Source: Lineus longissimus (taxonomy: Eukaryota > Nemertea > Pilidiophora > Heteronemertea > Lineidae). From it: a stretch of 64,000 bases of DNA. The stretch spans positions 11,162,501 through 11,226,500 of the forward strand of contig NC_088309.1 of the NCBI RefSeq assembly GCF_910592395.1, given 5' to 3'. The notes under the pieces are model-generated. The model was not told the DNA's origin and made no database searches. It saw only the letters and a list, made by a program, of their open reading frames with translations. Shown one piece after another: positions 52,745-61,978 of the stretch. The position numbers and the translations under genes were made by a program. Position 1 is the first letter of the stretch, and every line of letters begins with the position of its first letter.

Positions 52745-55700
52745 ATGTATTCTCGTATGCGGTGAGTACAGAAGAGTCTGTCTTATACTGAGGTTGAGAT
52801 GTCGTCAATATATTTAGTTGTCCTAAAGAATACTTTGCTTTGGGGCGAAAGAAACCAGGCATATGGCATATAATATATCATCCGAATCCATGCAATAGGC
52901 CTATCATGGTTGACATGAATAATTTTGCGTGATACCCTACGTACAAGCTCTGCTGTGTTGTGTAGGCCTAGTACCTGAGTGTGGCCCACTGCATGCCACA
53001 TTGTCTGTGTGATTGCCAGTTGGGAACCACTCATAGTCATAGTAAGCAGTATGTCATGATCAGCCAACCAATCTATAAACTCATCCCAAATAATATATCG
53101 GTACACATCAGACTCATGTATCTCTCCTTGTTTAATATAGCGTAGAAAGATTGGGCAACAAAGCCCAGTTACCTCCAGCATGTTCAACACCAGTGAAAAG
53201 CATACTTGGTCCTGCCCCAACATCAACGAGCCTGTCTGATGGCTTGAAGGGTGAAAGTCTCGTAGATAAGTAAGTATTTTCATGCTTTGTTTCAGAGTCA
53301 TAGGCCCTAGTAAATATTGAAATTGACCTGAAAAATTGTGTATTTGGCTCTAGGGGATACTATATAAACTGATACAGTGTAGACTTAACCACCTAAAAAA
53401 AGTATCTTCTCAATAACAATCAATCAGACGCGACCAAAATTATATTTCTTTTTCATCCTTTCTTAATCCCTTACACTACAGCATCTACTTGGCAGTGAAA
53501 GGCAACCGCGTCAGCGAACTTCTTCAACTTCTTCAAGAGAAAAAACTGGGGGACAAGGTCAAGTTATGGATCTTGATGCTGTCTGCTCGTTACGGCAGGG
53601 TTCATTTTGCCCAGGCAATGGTTGAGGCAGGGCTTGGTCTAGATCTTCAAGACGTCAACGGAAACACGGCAGTCCTACTCGCAGCTCAATACGGCCATAC
53701 AAACATGGTGAACTATCTTGTGAAAACAAAGTGTAACCCGAGCGTCAAGAACAAAATATCGCGGGAGGCTCTTCATATGGCTTGTGAACGAGGGCATCCG
53801 GACTGTGTCAAGATTTTGCTGGGTGTGGTCGAAGACATCAATGCAGTTGATGGGACAAAAGAACCACCGATTGTTCTTGCTGCACGCCACGGCCACCACG
53901 ATGTCGCCAGAGTCCTCATTGATGCAAAATGTGATATCGAGAACCCGAGCCAAATGGACCAGAATCAGAGACGGGCGATTCACTTCGCCTCCGTCTCTGG
54001 GTATGACGAGTTTTTGGATGTGCTGTTGCAGGCTGGGGCTGATCCGGATGTTCCAGACAGGGCAGGAAATTCTCCTCTTCTCCTTGGTGCAACGTGAGTG
54101 TATATCCTTTGGGGAATTCAAATTAGCTCCACGGTCGTGCAAGTTGAATCAAAATTTCCAGATTTTCATCAGGTGCATCTTGGTTACTGCTCGGTCTCAA
54201 TGGTTACTTATCATTGTGCATCATTACCGGATACAAAATCTCGAAATTTCATTCCGTCTTCTGCTGATTGTGGTGTTTATTTGAAAAAGGCCTCGAATGA
54301 GTATTCAGCAGTGACATTGTATTTTCTTAGGCTTGGTGTCTGCAGCAGCGGTACCAGCGCAGTGGAAGGGAGTCAGCCTCATGATCAGGAGGTCGTGGGT
54401 TCGACTCCCGGCCCAGTCACTGCTAAGTATGGTGATCTTTTATGTAGCTGTTCATGTTTCTATTGTATGAGATATATTGTAGATACAGCACTGATCTGGT
54501 AGTTTCCAATTCTTGAATATACCAAATCTGTTTATAGAAATGTTCTATCTGCAATTCTAAGCATGGATTTTCATCTTATATATTTTCAGGTGGGGCCATA
54601 GTGCAGTAGTGAGGTCGTTACTGAAGTGCAAAGTGGATGTGAACAGGAAAAACACCCTCGGTTTGTGTGCTGTGATAATGACATCTGCCGAAGGACACCG
54701 TGAAATTCTTCGCCAACTGCTCGATGCTGGTGCTGATCCAGATGCTGTGAATCATATGAGAGATCCTGCAATATTAGTCGCGTGTCAAAACAGCAATACT
54801 GACTGTGCCGAAGTGCTAATAGAAAACGGCTGCGATATGGATTTATATGATGAAAAACATGGGAGGACAGCTCTAACCTGGGCTATCGACAATGGACTGA
54901 AGGAACTAGCCAAGAAAATGATTGAGAAGGGTGCAGACGTCGACGCTGGTCGAACAGGCTCTCCACTTGAGGCAGCGTGCAAAAAGGAAGATGAAGGAAC
55001 TGTTGACCTGCTTCTCGGCAAAGGTGCCGATGTGAATAAGAGGTTACTCCCTGAAGAAACAACCGCAGTGATGTTTGCGCTCGAGACCGGCAACGTTGAG
55101 ATATGCAGGAAGTTATTGAATGCTGGAGCTGATCCGAATCTTCCAACGATATATCGTGTGACGTGTTTGATGCTTGGCACGGACCGCTCGGGTGCCGAGG
55201 TCACAAGACTGTTGCTGGAGAAGGGTGCAGATGTTAATTATAAGGGCTTTCAGGGCTATTCTGTGATGTTCGCAGATGAGGTTGATGTCGTGCGTGAACT
55301 CCTTGCTGGGGGTGGTAATATTAACCAGCAGGACGATGCTGGAAATACACCTCTGATCCGAGCAGCGACATACACTCTTAAAGGCCTGGTTAAATTCTTG
55401 ATTAAAAACAACGCCAACGTGAACATCAAAGGTATGTCCTACACCGCCTGCGAACAAGCCCTCATTGAAGATCAGGGTTATGACATTGCCAAAATGTTGA
55501 TCAAGGCTGGGTGCGATTTGAGTTTCCTGCAGCGCTGGGAGAGGACTTGTTATCCCAAGACTCTGGAAGACAGGTTGGAACGGATTGAGTGGCTGAAGGA
55601 ACAAGCAAAGCTTCCACCGAGCCTGACCCACTGCTGTAGGAAGTCTATTCTCAATGCACTTGCGACAAACATCCCAAAGAAAATCGATGAGCTCAATTTG

Positions 55701-55895
55701 CCCAAAAATTTGAAAGACTATCTTCATTATGTCGACTTGGATGAGGATGAGAATGGGAAAGCTGACGGTGAAGGAAGTGATGATGATAGTGATAATGACG
55801 ATAGTGGGGATGATGGTGACAATAATGGTGATGATGATGGTGATGCTGGAGAAGATGCTTCTTCTGATGAGGCTGGGGAAGAAGGTACTAGATAA
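52745..55895 (+). CDS. ankyrin-repeat/SOCS-box protein (ASB-like) with acidic tail
   Basis: Exons 52745-52761, 53141-53269, 53482-54093, 54590-55895; all GT-AG, phases match; 687 aa. ASB proteins are substrate receptors of Cullin5-Elongin B/C ubiquitin ligases. About residues 50-560 are ankyrin repeats (NGNTAVLLAAQYGHTNMVNYLV, LLDAGADPDAVN, LLLEKGADVNYKG and others). Residues 597-636 fit a SOCS box: BC box SLTHCCRKSI (SLxxxCxxxI), then a Cul5-type stretch LNLPKNLKDYL. The last ~50 residues are mostly Asp/Glu/Gly/Asn. The start is chosen because exons 1-2 join in frame; an upstream ORF precedes it. An alternative donor at 55884 joins in frame to an exon at 58575-58642. No vertebrate ASB subfamily is assigned. 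Confidence 0.85.
54333..54424 (+). mobile_element. tRNA-derived SINE head
   Basis: Contains a polymerase III A-box-like cagcgcagtgg (54355) and a perfect B box ggttcgactcc (54398), 43 bp apart, with tRNA-like aggtcgtgggttcgactccc. No complete cloverleaf was drawn, so a SINE rather than a functional tRNA gene. It lies in the ASB-like gene's last intron. Confidence 0.65.
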
Positions 55896-56170
55896 CATCA
55901 CATGTCATCATCTGCTATCGCTTCCGAATACACTGCCATAACACATTAGTTAGAAGCATGCTTTGGGACTTTGTAACATACATGTACATGTATATACACT
56001 GACATGACTTTTGCTAGTGTGCATCATATGAATCTTGCTTTGGGACTTTGTAACATACATGTAGAGACACTTAACAGACTTTTGCCAGAATGTCATCTGA
56101 ATCTATTTTTGAATTTGTTCAGATGACATGTTTTTGCCCTGGGTTTTGGTCGGAATTGTCATATTCTAAT

Positions 56171-56354
56171 TACAGTAGAACCTCTCTATCAAGGACACCC
56201 TCTGGACTGACAATTGCTGTCCTTAATAGAGAGGTGTCCTGATCAGAGAGGTCAAATTGAATGGAAACCACCAATTAGGGACCAAAACTAGTGTCCTTGA
56301 TAGAGAAGTTGTCCTTAGTAGAGAGGTGTCTGCTAAGGGAGGTTCCATTGTATA
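56171..56354 (+). mobile_element. CAGTRGAACC MITE family, copy 11
   Basis: Tacagtagaacctctctatc to ggaggttccattgta; complete. Downstream of the ASB-like exon 4. Confidence 0.9.
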
Positions 56355-56734
56355 ATGTTGAGACGGCAGCACCTGAACATTCGGATGGAGGGTGGGGTTA
56401 TAAGGCTGTGTTATGTGTCGTGAGACAGAGATATGCTAAGCGAGACAAAACACTTAAGTCAAATCACAGTTCTGCATATACAGTTATCTATGTGACGAGT
56501 GTTCATTCATAACTGTCATAACTATGCTTTGTAAATAATAATACAGTGCAGCTTATTGGTGAATAGAGATGTCTTTCAATCGATAGCCTCGATAAAAGAA
56601 ATGTGGGTCAGTGGATTAATGTGGGCAGATTTGATCGATTTTACAATAATTTTTTTCTATTCATCCTTTTGTAATCAGGCCTGGTCGTTGCTATTTAGAG
56701 TGCACACCCACTTAGCATTTAGTGTGTCAAGGAT

Positions 56735-57143
56735 ACGCTGTTTGTAATTACTTGTCAGGTCGTCCAGTAAAATAGAAATCCACTAATACACAATGCCGTA
56801 GTGCAGTTATTATGAATATGGATTTATTGAAAAATTGTATTGGTAGAACAGTAGAACCTTTCTATTAAGGACACCCCTAGGACTTACTAATGCTGTCCTT
56901 AATAGAGGTGTCCTGATTAGAGAGGTCAAATTGAAAACAACCAATTTGGGACCAAAACTAGTGTCCTTAGAGAGGTTGTCCTTAATAGAGAGATGTCCGC
57001 TAAGGGAGGTTCCACTGTATTTGTCTATCTGTCTACACAATGGCACTGTTGAAATTTATATTTAGTATGTATTTTTGCAATTGGACATTTTAAAATTCAA
57101 TTACAAATTCAAAATTTTTTACGAACGGCGTTGGCCTTTAAAA
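56735..57143 (+). mobile_element. AAGGNTACRCC MITE family, copy 3, split by another MITE
   Basis: Left half aaggatacgctgtttgtaat to about 56847, right half 57020-57143 ending gaacggcgttggcctttaa. The CAGTRGAACC element 56848-57019 is nested inside. Confidence 0.8.
56848..57019 (+). mobile_element. CAGTRGAACC MITE family, copy 12, nested
   Basis: Acagtagaacctttctatta to aggttccactgta, inserted in the element at 56735-57143. Confidence 0.88.
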
Positions 57144-57202
57144 GTAGATTAGCACTTCAAAAGCTCTTGTACAAGCTTTGGTAATCATAACGAATTATAA
57201 CT

Positions 57203-57426
57203 TAAAGGGGGGACTATAGGCAGGAGCAGAGGGGCTAATTTGGCCATCTTCAGGTGACTGATATACACCATATTAAGGGCCCTGGGTCATTTTAGATTCA
57301 GCACCAAATTAATTCCTTGTACAAGCGTGACTCATTTCGACGTACTGTGAGATGTGAGAGACCCCTATTGGCGACTTTGTGTAACTTTATCTTGCCTGCC
57401 TAGCTGCTGCCTATATTGTCCCTTTA
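57203..57426 (-). mobile_element. TTAA-flanked MITE family, copy 3
   Basis: Inverted copy: cttaaaggggggactatagg at the left, ctgcctatattgtccctttaa at the right. Confidence 0.85.
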
Positions 57427-57899
57427 AGATTTGTATATTTTAAATGTTTTATAAAATATGTGCCATAAAACTTAACTATATATGATATTTAGAGCTAACC
57501 ATAGCCTGCTCAATCGAAAGAGAGATGCCAAAATATTTATGATTTATTGTTGTACGATTCACTGTGGTACTACTTCAAACATTTGTGCTATTTTGTTTCG
57601 ATAAATTTTCTTTGGACTACATGTTGATTTAGGCAGCAATTAATACTAACATTCCTTTTTCACGAATTAGACATGCATTGTTAACAACTATTTCAACCTA
57701 GTGCTTTAGCTAGAGCTTCCATTAAATACACTTTACATACTTTTAGTTGTGCAGCTTTTTTATCGTATGAAATTTGTGTTCAAGCTAGAGACAAGCAGAG
57801 AGATGCTTGTAATGATGGCCTATGATGCAGGTCAAAATGCTCTCATAATCAGTGTGGTGAAAATAGTTGGAGATATACTGTAGTAGCCAATCTGATTAA

Positions 57900-58490
57900 G
57901 TCAGGTTAAAAGACATAACCAGAATGTTGTCTCAATCGGGCTGTGTTAATGAAAGACACAGGCAGGAATGATGTCACAATCAGTCTGTGGCCTAGAGACG
58001 GGGAGAAATTCGATCCCTGCCAACTTTCTGGGGACATGAGGTAACAGCTGAAAATGTCTCAGCAAGTCTGAAAATATCTGGAGACACAGGCTGAAATTGA
58101 CAGAGACCGACATTCACAATCAACCGGGCTACTATTATTGGGAGACCTGGCTGAGCAGTCTCAGCCTTTTTGATAATACTGTTTGAGAGAGCACATATAT
58201 CGGCCTGACTGGGAGACCAAGGCTTAAAAGGTATGTGGAATGCTGTGTCAAGCAGTCTGATAATATTGAGAGACGCCGGTTTATATTCTGTCACAATCAA
58301 CTTGTTTGGGTCGAGTTCTTTTGAGACACAGGCAGGTCATAGCTTGGCAGCTACGAAGCTGACAATCACTTGCCTGAGCACAACCCTTGAATATCTGAAG
58401 GGGACACAACCGACAAGGGTGGGAAGACCATATATATCGTATCATGATCAGTCTCTATGCTTGGGACCACGCCGCACCATAATCTGATTC
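57900..58490. repeat. degenerate tandem repeats, gagacacaggcagg words
   Basis: Several 60-75 bp units with variants of atcagtctg and gggagaccnaggc. Strongly diverged. Confidence 0.4.
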
Positions 58491-58574
58491 TGACTAGAGT
58501 ATGAATAATATTCTGACTAGAGTATGAATAATAATGAGCCTGATGTCTTACTCTTGTCTCTTGTTATTTTTCAG

Positions 58575-58642
58575 CAAACCTTGAAGAAATGATGGGCTAT
58601 CTGCAACTGATGCAGCAACTTCAGCGTCTCCAACAAGAATAA
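58575..58642 (+). CDS. possible alternative last exon of the ASB-like gene
   Basis: After ttatttttcag, the reading ANLEEMMGYLQLMQQLQRLQ, then QE and stop follows. It joins in frame to a donor inside exon 4 (gaag|gtacta, 55884), replacing the last three residues with a 22-residue Gln/Leu-rich, probably helical tail (706 aa in total). The donor is weak-to-moderate. It is supported by phase and open frame only. Confidence 0.45.
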
Positions 58643-59600
58643 TCGAATCATCAACCTAGGCGCACATGCATGGAACAGTGGACGCCGGCGCACCCTTTAT
58701 ACTGTCAAAGTCGGCCAGGAGCCGTCCCGCTCTCGAGATGGCTACATTCTTACATCATGCATTGTATGATAGCGACAGCTCCTAGACGGCTTCACAGTAA
58801 TGGAAAGTTCTTGAAAACTATTACTAATGGATCCTTTCAACATTGTTGGGAAGAATGAGTCCCTCTGAACAAATGAAACTATGCAAAATCCTTGTTCTTC
58901 TTGAGCTTCTTAGGGCTGACATTCTTCTTTTGGGTCGACACTTCTTTGTTTCTTGGAGAGAGGTGCATGCCCTGGAAAATCTCATGCCGATCTAACAACG
59001 TTGTGCATATTAGCATGGAGACTTTAGGATTGATGTTCACCGCCGGTTGATAGTAGGCATGGAAAATCTTTGCTCGCTGATGGAAGGGCCAAGGGAGGCG
59101 CCTAACAGAGGGACTGCAAGGAGGCACGGGAAGGATGATATAAGTTTGATTTCATTTGCTACAGCGGGTTATTTTAGGAAATCTCAACGTCCCCCTGAAC
59201 ATCTCTGATGAATGTTTGCCCTCGACCTATCACTATGCCTAGTTTTCTGAATGTCAATTTTTATCTTCGCAAGTGCCCATCACTTTTTTCCATCGTCGGT
59301 CTATTATGGGCCAATAGGTAGCTTTAGTGATGGAACATTGGACGTTTGGGCACAGCTACAGCCGGGAGCAACAGAAACAGAGTGTTGAGCAGAGAATGCG
59401 TACACTCCTGAGGCAGTCCTTCATCATCCGATGCCAAACATAGCCTTCCTATATATTTGGAAAGTAGAGGGACGATTCATATCCAATGCGTCCCGAAGTG
59501 TACTAGTGACAATATTCTTGCACTTGCTCACAGTATATTCTATTCCACCACGGTCATGATGCACACTATATAGAACTAAAGAAATAAGTAGTATATATTC
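58643..59600. other. intergenic, no gene seen
   Basis: Contains the second copy of the short inverted-repeat family at 58975-59070 (first copy 7799-7896). Otherwise nothing recognised. Confidence 0.45.
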
Positions 59601-59616
59601 ATAGAAAATTGAGATT

Positions 59617-59628
59617 TTTATTTTTATT
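59617..59628 (-). terminator. likely polyadenylation signals of the FAAH-like gene
   Basis: Two adjacent TTTATT words on the plus strand, AATAAA on the minus strand, about 225 bp past the stop codon. Confidence 0.4.
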
Positions 59629-59851
59629 TGCCATTTGCGCACTGAAGCTGAGACCAACAGAAAAGATATTAGTGAGGTTTAGATTGAAAACATATACATT
59701 TTGTACGTATTAAACATCAAATTCAACAGTGAAAAGCAGGATCAATACGTCACCGAATGGCTACTGGTAATCAAGCATGAGATGAGCCCGGCCATTACAC
59801 TGGCATTTAGGTGACTAACTGAGTAGAGTAACCAGTATATATTAGTTTTTA

Positions 59852-61654
59852 TCACTTGCTCGAAAACTGACCTATTTCATCCTGAAGTTCCTTCATGACC
59901 CTCAAACACACTTCACCTCTCCAAGGGAGACTGACACACTGCACATTGACAGGCAGATTCTCGGAACCACTTGCAAATCTCCGGACCAGTTTCGATATCA
60001 GATCGGTAGCAGGGTAACTAGTCTCCAATTCCTCATCATCTGCGGCCGTCACCCGGGTTATAGGGATAGACCCTGCTGGAAAATCCACCAGATTGTACAG
60101 GGCCGGGTAGGAGGACATCGCCCTGCTTGAGACCTCGTTCGAAAGTGCTGGGGTTGCGAAACCAGGACAGATGACAGCATCCAGCTCTGAATCCTGCCAC
60201 TTCAATAGAAATTCCTCCTTGTAGTCGTCGATCATACCAGACAGAACCCAGTAATCGTAAATACTCCCAAGTCTCAGTCCCGCGGACAACATTTTCGAGA
60301 CTGTAGGACACTGTGGACGGAGCATGTTGGAAATGATCTTCCGAACGAATTCTGGAATCATCAGGCGATAATACAGCTGTCCTGCCGAGCTGTCGATCTT
60401 GTCATGACGGATCTCCTCGAAGAAACTCCTGCCGTGGTCGCCGATCATGGCATTCACGAACAGTACCTCCATGGCGTATTTCACCCTGGGTGGTTGCCAA
60501 GGCACAAGGGTGTGCCCTTGTCTTTCCAACGCCTTCTTGGCGAGCTCCACTGCCCTGACACATGCTGGAACTGGTTGAACATAGCCATCGTGAATGTAAT
60601 AACCGATGCGTAATTTTCTATTGTCCTCAAAAAGTCCTGTGTTGAATGGCAATGGCGGGATAGCGAGATCAGCTGCAAATAACTCTGGACCAAGGAGAGA
60701 CCTAGTAGCCATTACGAGTGCTTTCACATCCCTTGCCAAAGGACCTATGGATGTGAAGATTTGGGGTGGAATCTTGGAGGATGCATGAATCCCTGATCTA
60801 CTGAGGCGAAGACCTGTTGGCTTGAAGCTAGCGATACCACACATACTCGCTGGGATACGAATTCCACCGCAGACGTCAGTCCCGAATCCTAAACAGGAGC
60901 CACCCACACTGATCAACGCGCCTTCTCCCCCAGCAGCACCACCCGGTGTCCTGCTAACATCAAGAGGGTTAACTGTCCTCCCGAAGATGGGGTTACTGCA
61001 TTGGTAACTGAGAACGACCTGTGGTACATTTGTCTTCATGAACGGCACAGCGCCTAGCTTTTTCAGCAAGTGAACAACAAGACAGTCCTTTGAGCAGACG
61101 TCACCAGCATATTTGGAAGCACCTGATGTCGAGACGTATCCCTTGATGGGTAGGCACTCTTCTAAACTCACTGGAATCCCGTGCAAGGGACCAAGAGGGA
61201 CATCGCTACGGTCACATTCTAAAGCTACTGCCTCAGCCCCAGAAATTGGCTCAGTGACACAATTGATCTCAGTGTCTACGTCAAGGGCTTTCCACTGAAA
61301 CGCGTGCAGTACGTCCACTGCTTTCAGTTGCTGTGATTGAAGTTTCTCTACCAGTTCTTCGAAAGATTGACAGAGAATATGCTCCCATTTCGCCTTAGAA
61401 TTCATCTTGGCCAAATTGTCTCGCAACACCGTTTTTGAATCTCGCGCCATTTCTGACTTCAGCGTGCGCATCGTGTAAAGCCTGTACCATTGGTACAGGT
61501 AGTTTGCGCACTGTCCTAGACACACAGCGCCAATGGTCCCCACGGTACAGGACAGAACCCAATGTTCCTTCCAAAATACCTCGCTTGAGAGTTTCTTTGT
61601 CACGTATCTTGAGCCATACTTGAGCACGAGCTCATCCACGTCATATTTACCCAT
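59852..61654 (-). CDS. FAAH-family protein lacking the catalytic triad (predicted pseudoenzyme)
   Basis: A single 600-codon exon, the usual length of FAAH1 (about 579 in mammals). FAAH hydrolyses anandamide and other N-acylethanolamines at internal membranes. The N-terminal membrane helix is at about residues 34-54; the amidase-signature core follows. Conserved blocks are LGPLHGIPVSL, TPGG..GGEGALI, GGSCLGFGTD, CGIASFKPTGLRLS, LDAVICPGFATPA and the C-terminal VQCVSLPWRGEVCLRVMKEL. The triad (rat Lys142, Ser217, Ser241) maps to Glu165 (codon at 61162-61160), Ala240 (60937-60935) and Gly264 (60865-60863), with identical 75- and 24-residue spacing. Ser218 is Ala241, and an oxyanion-hole Gly is Cys262. 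Amidase activity by the family mechanism is therefore not expected. The frame is intact and the neighbouring blocks are conserved, which argues against a dead pseudogene. Head to head with a FABP gene. Confidence 0.93.
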   Translation of the reverse strand: MGKYDVDELVLKYGSRYVTKKLSSEVFWKEHWVLSCTVGTIGAVCLGQCANYLYQWYRLYTMRTLKSEMARDSKTVLRDNLAKMNSKAKWEHILCQSFEELVEKLQSQQLKAVDVLHAFQWKALDVDTEINCVTEPISGAEAVALECDRSDVPLGPLHGIPVSLEECLPIKGYVSTSGASKYAGDVCSKDCLVVHLLKKLGAVPFMKTNVPQVVLSYQCSNPIFGRTVNPLDVSRTPGGAAGGEGALISVGGSCLGFGTDVCGGIRIPASMCGIASFKPTGLRLSRSGIHASSKIPPQIFTSIGPLARDVKALVMATRSLLGPELFAADLAIPPLPFNTGLFEDNRKLRIGYYIHDGYVQPVPACVRAVELAKKALERQGHTLVPWQPPRVKYAMEVLFVNAMIGDHGRSFFEEIRHDKIDSSAGQLYYRLMIPEFVRKIISNMLRPQCPTVSKMLSAGLRLGSIYDYWVLSGMIDDYKEEFLLKWQDSELDAVICPGFATPALSNEVSSRAMSSYPALYNLVDFPAGSIPITRVTAADDEELETSYPATDLISKLVRRFASGSENLPVNVQCVSLPWRGEVCLRVMKELQDEIGQFSSK

Positions 61655-61978
61655 TCTGCTGAGCCAAGCAGCGGCTATTTCTCCAAGTATTCTTTACGGT
61701 TATATATATTCTACATTTAGAAAGCCAAATAAAGTTTATTGTGATCGTAGTTTGTCAGATATTGACCTTTTTTAACAGTTTTTTACCACAAAATAAAATT
61801 TTTCCTTTTCGTGGGCGCAGCCATTTTTAGATCACGTGCCTGCCTGATAGCTTGCCTTGTGATAAATTCATACAGGAAACATGTACATTAATGATCTAGA
61901 ACCAGTCACACCGGTTAATTTTCATCAATCTCAGGTTTTGTTTTTGCCGTTCTGTACTTGTCACGAATATCTGCCGAA
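61655..61978. promoter_or_regulatory. shared (bidirectional) upstream region of FAAH-like and FABP genes
   Basis: Only 324 bp separate the two start codons on opposite strands. It includes a palindromic E-box CACGTG at 61833-61838 and an adjacent gcagccattttt word (YY1-like). Core promoter positions cannot be set from sequence alone. Confidence 0.6.

Noticed and set aside
54333-54424. Possible functional tRNA gene
   Set aside because: The A and B boxes are good, but I could not form a convincing acceptor stem; a SINE is more likely.
55113-55901. 262-codon minus-strand ORF over the ASB-like exon 4
   Set aside because: It is the antisense of a clear ankyrin/SOCS coding exon; its Ile/Thr-rich start is the reverse of the acidic tail.
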